Assembly: GCA_963702445.1 (NCBI GenBank)
Contig: CAVPCZ010000009.1
Coordinates: 558,001-622,000, forward strand
DNA length: 64,000 nucleotides
Source of the DNA: CAVPCZ01 sp963702445
GTDB taxonomy: Bacteria > Bacteroidota > Ignavibacteria > UBA10030 > UBA6906
Reading direction: 5' to 3'
Shown: positions 54,601-63,327 of the stretch, piece by piece
How the letters are laid out: every line of letters starts with the position of its first letter
Numbering within the stretch: the stretch's first letter is position 1
Translations under genes and position numbers: made by a program
Notes under the pieces: generated by a model
What the model was told of the DNA's origin: nothing
Seen by the model: only the letters and a program-made list of their open reading frames with translations
Databases searched by the model: none

Positions 54601-56957
54601 ATGCGTACCCGTTATATCGTCGATCTGCGCCGAGCGGGGGCACACTCCGCCGTGGGGACAAAGGCGGAAATGCTTTCGGCGCCTTCATACATACGGTGTG
54701 TCCGTCCCGCCCGGCTTCTGCTGTACATTCGACGCATGGCGGTCGTATCGTGAGCGCGGTCCCGGTTTTCTTTCCACCCTCAAAACCGAACTCTCCCCCT
54801 GGATCGATCCTTCCGTCTCCTACGCCGTCCGCTCTTCCGCCGACGTGGAAGACCGGTTGGAGAGCTCCTTTGCCGGTCAGTTTGCCACTCTGCTCGACGT
54901 CCGTGGACCGGACGACATTCTCCGTGCCATCACCGCAGTCTGGGAGTCCGCTGCGTCGGAGTCTGTGTTAAGCTACGCCCGAAAAGTCGGGCAAAGTGAT
55001 GATCCCATCTGCATGAGTGTGATCGTCCAGCGCATGGTCACGCCGAAGGTCTCCGGCGTCACCTTCAGCAGGAATCCGATGACAGGTCTCAACGAGGTGG
55101 TTGTCGAAGCCATTGAAGGAAGGGGGGATGCGCTTGTACAACAGGGAAAAACACCCGCCCGCTGGGTGAACAAGTGGGGAGGCTGGATCGTGAAAGGCCG
55201 GAGGTCTCCGCCATTCTGAAACTCTCATCCGGGAAGTGGTTGAAGGCGCCCGAATGATCGAGAAACAATTCGGAAAGCCTGTTGATCTGGAGTGGGTACA
55301 CGACGGCGAACACCTTCACTGGGTGCAAGTGCGGGAGATTACTTCCTTCCGGAACCTGAACGTGTACTCCGAGAAAATGGCACGGGAGATGCTCCCCGGT
55401 TTGATCAAGCCCCTCATCTGGTCGGTGAACATTCCGCTGGTCAACGGAGCCTGGGTGCGGATTCTTACCGAGCTGATCGGTAAGAACAGCTGGACCCGCG
55501 ATCACTCGCGCGGCAGTTCTATTATCGCGCCTACTTCAACATGAGCGCCTTCGGGGAGATTTTCTCGCTGCTCGGCATGCCACGCGAGAGCCTGGAGCTG
55601 TTGATGGGGATCGAAGTGGAGGGAGGGGAAAAACCCAGGTTCAAGCCCACGATGAAGACACTCCGCCATATACCCGGGCTGATCCCGTTCAGCTGGAAAG
55701 CATGGACAGATCGGCCCCGGAGTGGAACGATTCGTTGCGGAAGCGCGGCAGGAATACGTTCCCTTCGCGGAAGATCACGTGGAAACGCGGACGCCGCAGG
55801 AGCTCCTCGCCGCGATTGACCGTCTTTTTGCGCTCAACAGCAGAACCGCATACTACAATATCATGGTTCCTCTTCTGATGCAGATGTACCACCGTGCGTT
55901 CAAGGGAGTGCTGCAGAAGATGGGTGCCGACTATGAACTGCTCGACATGTCCACCGGAATCCCCGAACTGGAGGAACTGGATCCCAACCGGGCTCTGGCG
56001 CGTGCGCACCGCGAGTATGAGTGTCTGGCTGAACAGCCGCGGTCGCAGGTTCATGGTGCGACCTACGCGGAGTTCCTGCACATGGATGGAATCGCAAAGC
56101 TGAAGGAGGAGGTGGAAGGTTTTCTGCGGCGCTTCGGCCATCTCAGCAACATCGGGACCGATTTCTCATCCGTCCCGTGGCGTGAGACGCCCGACCTGGT
56201 GTTGCGCATGGTGACGACGTTTTGTCCCCCGTCGGCGGCCGGGGTCACGAAGATCGGCTTCGGGGATCTGCCCGCGAGGGGGGGTCGCCGGATGCGGGCC
56301 CGCTTCCTCTATCAGCGGGCCCGGCAGATTCCTGATCTACCGCGCGCAGGTGGGTGCGCTCTACACGCTCGGCTACGGATTATTCCGCCGGTATTTTCTT
56401 GCCCTTGCCGATGCGTGCGTCTCCCGCGGGGTGCTCGCTGCCCGTGATGACGTGTTCTATCTGACGCACGAAGAACTCCGCACCCTCGTGCAGCAGGGGT
56501 TCGCCGTACCGGTGCGGGGGAACTGGTTGCCCGGCGCCGCGCGGAGATGGAAGAGTACCGCGACGCGGATGTTCCTACCATTATCTACGGAGAAGAGGTC
56601 CCGCCTCTGAAAAGCCGGACATCGGAAAGCCTGAAGGGCATTCCCACGTCTCGCGGCTACTACAGGGGCCCGGTCTGTGTCATCCGGGGGCTGCAGGAAC
56701 ACGAAAACCTCAAGCAGGGGGATGTCCTGGTCATACCATTCTCAGACGTCGGTCTGACTCCGCTCTTTGCACGGGCCGGAGCTGTTGTGGCTGAGTCCGG
56801 CGGAATTCTTTCGCACAGCTCCATTATCGCCCGCGAATACGGGATCCCCGCCGTTGTTTCTGTACCTCATGCCTGCCGGCTCACAAACGGTACTCTGGTA
56901 GAGGTAGATGGATTCACCGGAGATATTCGGATTCTTGATGACCAACAGGAGGGATAG
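54601..56957 (+). CDS. PEP-synthase/rifampicin-phosphotransferase-like dikinase, about seven frameshifts
   Basis: About 785 codons. The N-terminus shows the ATP-grasp (PPDK-N) domain: TYGVSVPPGFCCTFDAW, SYAVRSSADVEDRLESSFAG, MVTPKVSGVTFSRNPMTG and VDLEWVHDGEHLHWVQ. A middle helical region (about residues 270-640: FGEIFSLLGMPRESLEL, AAIDRLFALNSRTAYYNI) has no dikinase motif. The C-terminus is the swivelling phosphohistidine domain (VVAESGGILSHSSIIARE) ending at the stop; the usual C-terminal TIM barrel for PEP is missing. The order ATP-grasp, middle, His domain is that of rifampicin phosphotransferase (RPH), not PEP synthase. Frame changes lie near 54680, 55195, 55225, 55505, 55715, 56325 and 56535. 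Confidence 0.8.
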
Positions 56958-56963
56958 ACAACC

Positions 56964-58199
56964 ATGAAGATCCGCTGGTTCGTCGTTGTCCTGCTAGGAA
57001 CCGGAGGAGGGATGCTCCTTGTCCAGTATCTCACGGTCCATCCGCTGGACATGAGTCTTTACCTTGTTCTCACCATGCTCGTGCTGGGTGCCCTCCTCCT
57101 TTTTCTTATCCGCCGGTTCAGGGGGTGGTCTCGTCGCCTTGTCTGGCCTCTGGCAGTGATCTGTTTTGTGGGGGGGTACTGGTTCATGACCGGCCGGTTT
57201 CTTGCACGTGAGGACACGCGTGAGCTGCCGCTTCTCACACGGACTGCGGGAGATCCCGGACGTGGCACACTTGCCATTGTCTACTTCACGCACGGCGAAC
57301 CGGCAACCTACGATCCGATCGGCTGGATCAACCAGTTCCGGGAATTCGATGAGCAGGGGATCGCGTTCGTCCCGTTTCCGGTCAGGCCCATCTTCGCCTT
57401 CATGCTGCGGCAGAAGTATCTGAAAGTGGGCAGAAGCGATCATCACCGGATGCATGGGCAGATGATGAGAAGTCTGGAGCGTGCCTTTCGGGCGGAGGGG
57501 GACTCCACGACACGGTTCTACATTTCATTTCTCGATGACGAGCCGAGACCCGACGCCGCCGTCATCCGGGCGCTCAATGACGGTGCCAGCCGGATTATTG
57601 TGAGCGAGGTCTTTCTGACCATCTCCAATCACACAGCCGAGGGGGAGGAACTTATCCGGAACCTCCGCATCGAAGAACGAGTCGGAGTACCCGTGCAGTT
57701 TACGGGTCCGCTCTGGGATTCGGGGCCGTTGAAGGAGATGTTTGTCCGCCGGGCAAATGCCAATCTCGGAGGGACCGAAAAGTCCCGGGCGGGGGTGCTG
57801 CTTGTCGGGCACGGGCAGCCGAAGGAATGGGATGCCGAATGGCCTACCGAGACCGCTCAGGAAATTGGCTTCCGTGAAGAGATTCTCAGAGATCTTGAAA
57901 AGGATGGTTTCCGCCGCGAAAACCTGGGCATGGGCTGGATGGAATTCCGGGAGCCGAAGGTTGCTCCGGCGGTGGAACAGATGGGTCGGAACGGCATTCA
58001 ACGGTTGCTCTACTTTTCCGCTGCGATCAGCGCCGATGCGATCCACAGCCAGTTTGACACACCGGATCTTGTCGCGAAAGCGCATCTGCCCGAAGGCGTC
58101 GTTGCCGTGAATCTCGGGGCCTGGAATGACGATCCGCTGGTCATCCGGGCGATCAAAGAGAAAATAGACGCGGTCAGGCTGAAGGGTTCACGGGAGTAA
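56964..58199 (+). CDS. Membrane-anchored ferrochelatase/CbiX-fold protein
   Basis: 411 residues. Two or three N-terminal TM segments (VVVLLGTGGGMLLVQYL; LVLTMLVLGALLLFLI; LVWPLAVICFVGGYWF) are followed by a soluble part with two chelatase-type halves: IVYFTHGEPATYDP with RIIVSEVFLTISNHT, and LLVGHGQPKEWD with QRLLYFSAAISADAIH. GHG and the beta-loop-helix pattern are typical of ferrochelatase, CbiK and CbiX, which insert metal into tetrapyrroles. The catalytic His and Glu pair cannot be fixed by eye. Six bases separate it from the dikinase gene. Confidence 0.65.
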   Translation: MKIRWFVVVLLGTGGGMLLVQYLTVHPLDMSLYLVLTMLVLGALLLFLIRRFRGWSRRLVWPLAVICFVGGYWFMTGRFLAREDTRELPLLTRTAGDPGRGTLAIVYFTHGEPATYDPIGWINQFREFDEQGIAFVPFPVRPIFAFMLRQKYLKVGRSDHHRMHGQMMRSLERAFRAEGDSTTRFYISFLDDEPRPDAAVIRALNDGASRIIVSEVFLTISNHTAEGEELIRNLRIEERVGVPVQFTGPLWDSGPLKEMFVRRANANLGGTEKSRAGVLLVGHGQPKEWDAEWPTETAQEIGFREEILRDLEKDGFRRENLGMGWMEFREPKVAPAVEQMGRNGIQRLLYFSAAISADAIHSQFDTPDLVAKAHLPEGVVAVNLGAWNDDPLVIRAIKEKIDAVRLKGSRE

Positions 58200-58245
58200 C
58201 GGTCAATCGTTCAGAGTATAACACTCACCCGGCCTCGGAGGTCCC

Positions 58246-60936
58246 ATGTATGCGGCAAGAGTCTCCCCGAAGCGATTTTCCGTTCTTCTCTGTCTCACAG
58301 TCCTGATCGGTCCGGCCTTCCTGCTTGCTCAGGAAACAACAGGGAATCTCGATGGCCTGGTGACCGACAGCGTCGGGGTTCCAGTCCCGGGTGCCCTCGT
58401 TACCGTCCGATCCCCCCATCTCCAGGGACAACGGGGCACCGTCTCCGACAACGAAGGAAGATTCCGATTCAAGGCCCTTCCGATAGGGGAGTACGCAGTG
58501 CGCATCTCCCATATCTCGTACCGGGAGGTCACCGTACAACCCGTGAGGGTGCGACTGGCGGGGACCACAGGTATGGGGCAGGTCCGCCTGCAGGCGGAGA
58601 CGCTCTTGCTCCCGGAGTATACGGTGGTTTCCGCGGTGCCGGTGATCGACCCCGTTTCGACGGATGTCGGGGGCAGTCTTTCGCCGGAGGAGTTCAGTGC
58701 ACTCCCCGTGCAGCGGACATATGACAGGATTGTCGCCCTGCTCCCTCAGGCCAATGAGAGTTATCTGGGCGATGGAGTAAACGTCGCCGGAGCCACGGGC
58801 ATGGAAAACAAGTATTTCATCGACGGCGTCGATGTGTCCGACCCCTATCGGGGTTTGACGGGCGCCAGCCTTCCCTACAATATCATCCGGGAAATCGAAG
58901 TCAAGAACGGAGCCTACGAAGCGGAGTATCGAAGCACGCTCGGTGGTGTGGTCAACGTTCTCACGTACTCGGGCGGTAACGAGTTCTCCGGCCGGGTGTT
59001 CGGGTACTTCACGAACAACGACCTCTCCGGGACTCCGCGCGGAGGGACGCTTGAACCGGCGCAGGGGAATTTTACGCAATACGATGTCGGGTTCGGCCTC
59101 GGCGGTCCGATTCTCCGGGACCGTCTCTGGTTCTTTGTCGCATATGCTCCGGTCTTCTTGTCCGAAGAAGTCGAGATCCCCGGGTTGGGATTCTATACCG
59201 ATCGGTCGACGAGCCACATCGTGGCCGGGAACATGACCTGGAGAATCTCGGACGGGAATTCTCTCATGCTGTCGCTCTCAGGAGACCCGACCCACCGCGA
59301 TGCCGTCGGGCAGACGTTCGGAGAGTTCGGCACCCCGGCGGCATTTCTTAACCCTGATCCATACCTTGGCAGCGCCACGCTGGGTGGAATCGGGGTACGG
59401 CTGAAGGGAACCCATATTCTGAGCGACGATCTGCTTCTGGAATCATCGCTTTCCTGGATGAACAGGAATGACCGTTTCATGCCGGCAACGGCTGTCGGTG
59501 CGTCTCAGCCCCTCTTCATCGATGAAGCCACCGCCACGTGGTCAGGCGGGTATCCGATGCGTGTCGACAACCGGAGCACAGTCCTGGGAGCAAATCTCCG
59601 GGGAACCATGCAGATGAACGACCACACCGTCAAGGGGGGCATCGAGTATATGGAAAACCGGCTGGATGCGCTCTTCAGTGTCTCATTGATCCAGCGTTTC
59701 AACCCCTTTGTATACACCACCGTAAAGTACACCAGCGACGGCACGATCACCAACAGGGGGGTCTCGGCTTTTGTTCAAGACTCATGGAGAATCGGACGGT
59801 CGTTTGCGCTGAATGCCGGGCTCCGCTGGGACGGGCAGTTCATCATCGGATCGGACGGCAAAGTGGCTCAGCGAATCCTGGGCCAGTGGCAGCCCAGGGC
59901 CGGAGTCGTGATTCAACCGGCGGATGCCGGTACCGACAAAATCACCGCTTCCTACGGACGATTCTGCCAGGATCTCCTGACCTACGCCTCGACCCTTTAC
60001 CATGTGGCCGGAGCGAGTCAGCAGGTTTTTGCATACAGCCAGGACCCGCGGACGGGCCCGGTCCCAGGCAGGCCGCTGGTCAATGTCGTCTCCACCATCC
60101 AGCCGGAGATTGAGGGGATGCGGGGGCAGTCGTACGACGAATTCACTCTTGGATATGAACGCCAGATCGCCGGCACACTGGTTGCCGGCGTCCGGGGGAT
60201 CTACCGCACACTGGCAGACGCCATTGAAGACGGCGAGAATCCTCCGGGTTCGGGGCAGCTTATACTTGCCAACCCCGGGAGGTCTCCACTTTCATCATTT
60301 CCGGCTCCCGAGAGAAAGTACACCGGGCTCGAATTCACGATCAGGCGAACGGCGGATGCAAATCCCTGGTTTCTTTTCTCCTATGTCCTCTCAAGAAGTG
60401 CAGGGAACTATCCGGGGCTCTTCAATTCTGATTTCGAAGTCCGGCTGCCGAATGCCAACAAATCGTTTGACTATGTCGAGAACCTTGTCAACGCGACGGG
60501 CGTGCTGCCGAACGACCGGACCCACGTGATGAAGCTCTCTGCTTCGTACAGGTTTGATTTCGATCTCACGCTCGGCCTGTTTTTGCTCTGGGAGACAGGG
60601 ACACCGCTCAGTGAATTCGGCGGTTCGAAGGCGGGCGGGTTCAACTACAATTTCCTCCGGCAACGGGGCACCGCGGGCAGCACACCCTCTCTCTGGGATG
60701 TCAACGTCCGAGTAACATATGACCTCCCTGAAGATCTGGTGCCGGCGCTCCGGATCCGGCTGATTGCCGATGCCGTCCACATCGGCAGCGCCCGGACGCC
60801 GGTGGATTACGAACAAATCCACTACTTCAATGTCGACGCGGGCGGTGCGCAGGTCGATCCCAACCCGCTCTACGGTCAGGCCACAAAGTTCCAGCCGCCG
60901 ATGTCCCTGAGAGTGGGGCTGGAAGTGCTGTTCTAG
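58246..60936 (+). CDS. TonB-dependent outer-membrane receptor with N-terminal carboxypeptidase regulatory-like domain
   Basis: 896 residues, intact. Signal peptide (LLCLTVLIGPAFLLAQ), then a CarboxypepD_reg-like domain at about 28-110 (GNLDGLVTDSVGVPVPGALV). The plug domain (about 135-245) contains FIDGVDVSDPYRG and EIEVKNGAYEAEYRSTLGG. The remainder is a 22-strand-type barrel with aromatic strands, ending in LRVGLEVLF, a C-terminal Phe as normal for outer-membrane proteins. It imports large or scarce ligands such as siderophores, haem, corrinoids or glycans. Closeness to the chelatase-fold gene hints at a tetrapyrrole or metal ligand, only as inference. Confidence 0.9.
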   Translation: MYAARVSPKRFSVLLCLTVLIGPAFLLAQETTGNLDGLVTDSVGVPVPGALVTVRSPHLQGQRGTVSDNEGRFRFKALPIGEYAVRISHISYREVTVQPVRVRLAGTTGMGQVRLQAETLLLPEYTVVSAVPVIDPVSTDVGGSLSPEEFSALPVQRTYDRIVALLPQANESYLGDGVNVAGATGMENKYFIDGVDVSDPYRGLTGASLPYNIIREIEVKNGAYEAEYRSTLGGVVNVLTYSGGNEFSGRVFGYFTNNDLSGTPRGGTLEPAQGNFTQYDVGFGLGGPILRDRLWFFVAYAPVFLSEEVEIPGLGFYTDRSTSHIVAGNMTWRISDGNSLMLSLSGDPTHRDAVGQTFGEFGTPAAFLNPDPYLGSATLGGIGVRLKGTHILSDDLLLESSLSWMNRNDRFMPATAVGASQPLFIDEATATWSGGYPMRVDNRSTVLGANLRGTMQMNDHTVKGGIEYMENRLDALFSVSLIQRFNPFVYTTVKYTSDGTITNRGVSAFVQDSWRIGRSFALNAGLRWDGQFIIGSDGKVAQRILGQWQPRAGVVIQPADAGTDKITASYGRFCQDLLTYASTLYHVAGASQQVFAYSQDPRTGPVPGRPLVNVVSTIQPEIEGMRGQSYDEFTLGYERQIAGTLVAGVRGIYRTLADAIEDGENPPGSGQLILANPGRSPLSSFPAPERKYTGLEFTIRRTADANPWFLFSYVLSRSAGNYPGLFNSDFEVRLPNANKSFDYVENLVNATGVLPNDRTHVMKLSASYRFDFDLTLGLFLLWETGTPLSEFGGSKAGGFNYNFLRQRGTAGSTPSLWDVNVRVTYDLPEDLVPALRIRLIADAVHIGSARTPVDYEQIHYFNVDAGGAQVDPNPLYGQATKFQPPMSLRVGLEVLF

Positions 60937-61076
60937 AAGGTCTTCGCTGCGCCTCTGTTGTGAGAATGCATTGCGAGATCCTCGAGCGGTCTTCAAGAAC
61001 CGGATGCCCGAGGCGCCTTCCGGAGTGTAGACGCGGAAGCGTTGTGCAAGGGCTCACGATCATCGCGGAGGGTTCA

Positions 61077-61814
61077 ATGGACTGGCTCCTGATTGCCGCA
61101 AGCGCCCTTGCGGGATATCTGATCGGCGGTGTTTCCTTCGCCCGGCTCATCGCCCGACGGGTTATTCCGGGCAAGGATATTTCGAAGGTGGAACTTCTTG
61201 TGCCGGGGACGGAAACCCTTTTCGTGATGGACACGGTGAGTGCAACGACCATGCGGACTCAGGCCGGCACGCGCTATGGCTGCCTCACCGCCCTTCTCGA
61301 CATGATCAAGGTGGCTCTGCCGACGCTTGGCCTCTGGCTCTGGAAGCCGGATGCGCCGTATTATCTGGTTCTCGCTGCTGCGAGTGTCGCCGGTCACAAC
61401 TGGCCGGTGTATTACGGGTTCAAGGGCGGGAGGGGCGAATCACCGATCATCGGGGGGCTGCTGGTGATCGATTGGCCCGGGGTGCTTGTCACCAACGCCG
61501 TCGGATGGGCCGCAGGACTTACGCTGGGGAGTCTCCTCGTGATGCGATGGTCCTGGTTGTTTCTCATGGTCGCCTGGTTCTGGTTGCGCACCGGTGATCC
61601 CTGGCATGTGGGATACATGGTGGCCGTACTCCTGTTCTACTTTGTCGCGCTGGCTTCGGAGCTGAAACAGTATGTCCGTCTCAAGCTCGACAACACATTT
61701 CCCACGCAGGAAGCCGTGGCGGACTTTCTCGCCATGGGGAAGAGCATGGGGAGGTTCATGGACCGGTACAGCCTGTTCGCTTTGTATCACCGCATGCGCG
61801 GGGGCGGTGCGTGA
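61077..61814 (+). CDS. PlsY-like acyltransferase family membrane protein
   Basis: 245 residues with about six TM segments. GGAGGG lies a few bases before the ATG at 61077. The N-terminus YLIGGVSFARLI and the loop GHNWPVYYGFKGGRGE are the PlsY (glycerol-3-phosphate acyltransferase) hallmarks. The motif that in PlsY reads GSGNxGATN is replaced here by DTVSATTMR, so the active site is divergent. It may act on another acyl acceptor. The gene follows the TonB receptor by 140 bases and is convergent with the amidohydrolase gene (three bases between the stops). Confidence 0.75.
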   Translation: MDWLLIAASALAGYLIGGVSFARLIARRVIPGKDISKVELLVPGTETLFVMDTVSATTMRTQAGTRYGCLTALLDMIKVALPTLGLWLWKPDAPYYLVLAAASVAGHNWPVYYGFKGGRGESPIIGGLLVIDWPGVLVTNAVGWAAGLTLGSLLVMRWSWLFLMVAWFWLRTGDPWHVGYMVAVLLFYFVALASELKQYVRLKLDNTFPTQEAVADFLAMGKSMGRFMDRYSLFALYHRMRGGGA

Positions 61815-61817
61815 GAC

Positions 61818-63135
61818 CTATCGCCGGTATTTCTCCTTGTACTTCTCGTAGAGCATCGTGTGCTTGCTCGTGAGGTCGACCTTCCGCCCCTGGATGTACT
61901 CCGTCAGAATGATTGTGGTGATCTCGAGCGGGTCTCCGGTGGTCAGGATCAGGGTGGCATCCTTTCCGGCTTCCAGCGAGCCGACCCGGTCTGCCACACC
62001 GAAGATCTCCGCGGGTGAGAGCGTGATCGATTTGAGCGCAACGTCTTTGGGGAGGCCGTATGCCGCGGCCGTCCCCGCCTGGAAGGGAAGATTGCGCTCG
62101 TGCGCCGCACTGCCGCCGGTGATGATTGCGAAGCGTATTCCGGCCTCGTGAAGCTTGGCCGGAAGCGTATAGGGCTCGTCATACTCTTCAAACCTGCGCG
62201 CGGGCAGTCGATGAATTCCTCCGGCGAGCACGGGGATGTCTTTCTCTTTCAGAAGATCCGCCGCCCGCCATGCATCATAGCCTCCGCCGATGATGATCCT
62301 GATCTTCTCCTGCTCGGCCCAGGCCACAGCCGCCTGTATCTGCCGGATCTCATCCGCCCAGACCACCACAGGGATCTTCCCTTCGAGGACCGGGATCATG
62401 GATTCCCAGCGGAGGTCCGTGTCATGGTAGGGGACCCCCTTCTCGGTCTCGGCCTTCTTCGCGGTCATATAGGCGCGGGCATCACGGAATGCGGTCATCA
62501 GCTCTTCGAGCGCCGAACCCTGCTCCTTCTTCTGTTCTTCCTCGCTGCGTTGTTGCCGGCGATGGCCGGATGTCCCTCATTGAGGGCCAGTTCACATGCA
62601 GTGCAAGAGGCGCCCTCAGCGTCATATCCTCCCAGGTCCAGCCGTCCATCATCATCAAGGCCGAGGTCCCGGAAATCAACCCTCCCGAGGGGGCGCTGAC
62701 AGCGAGCGTAATCCCGTTGGCCCTGAGAACCGGGATCAGTTCCGATTCCGGATTGACCGCCACCTCCGCCCGCACGTTTGGATTGATACGGCCTATCTCG
62801 GCCATATCACGCGATGCGCGCACCGCTCCGATCTCAACAAGACCGATCTCCGTGTTGGGGCTGATGAGTCCGGGATATACATGTTTTCCGGAACCGTCGA
62901 TGATCTCCGTGTTCGGAGCAATGTTTATGCCTGTTCCCACTGCCACAATCTTCCCTTTGTCGAAGAGAATTGTTCCCTTTTCAATCGTCGGTCCGGATAC
63001 CGTGTGGATTGTCGCACCCACGATTGCGATGGGGTGGTCCTGCGGCTTTGCCGGAATCTGGTCGGAGGAATAGGCAGTGAGCACTCCAATGAGGAGGCAG
63101 ACCGATGTCCAGGTAACGCGGGAGAGTCCCGGCAA
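61818..63135 (-). CDS. Amidohydrolase-family protein, one frameshift, no HxH at the usual site
   Basis: About 439 codons with a frameshift near 62490. The N-terminus (TTG at 63135, signal-like VCLLIGVLTAYSS) is uncertain, since another frame starts upstream. The beta sandwich opens IAIVGATIHTVSGPTIEKGT. At the position of the metal HxH (PGLIDxHxH) it reads PGLISPNTEIGL, so the metal histidines are missing. The C-terminus (KSITLSPAEIFGVADRVGSL then EAGKDATLILTTGDPLE) is regular imidazolonepropionase-like. Thus it is either a pseudo-enzyme or uses other ligands. It is in tandem with a second amidohydrolase just upstream. Confidence 0.8.
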
Positions 63136-63327
63136 TCGGGACGAGCATCACCGGGTGGTGGATCATGCGCGTGCTCATTGTTGTCCCTCCCGGCCGTCTG
63201 ATCCGTGCACGTGATTGTCTTGATCGTCAATGCCGCCCGGTGATTCCGCTCCCTGGTGCCGGTCCGGGGGCCTTTTTCGTCTGAAGTGCTTTCTGTATCA
63301 GCACCGCACGCTGGCGTTGTCGCCTCT

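Noticed and set aside
54601..56957. Programmed frameshifting in the dikinase gene
   Set aside because: Seven shifts in mixed directions without slippery heptamers or pseudoknots; error or decay is simpler.
58225..59217. 330-codon minus-strand ORF
   Set aside because: Antisense to the TonB receptor plug region.
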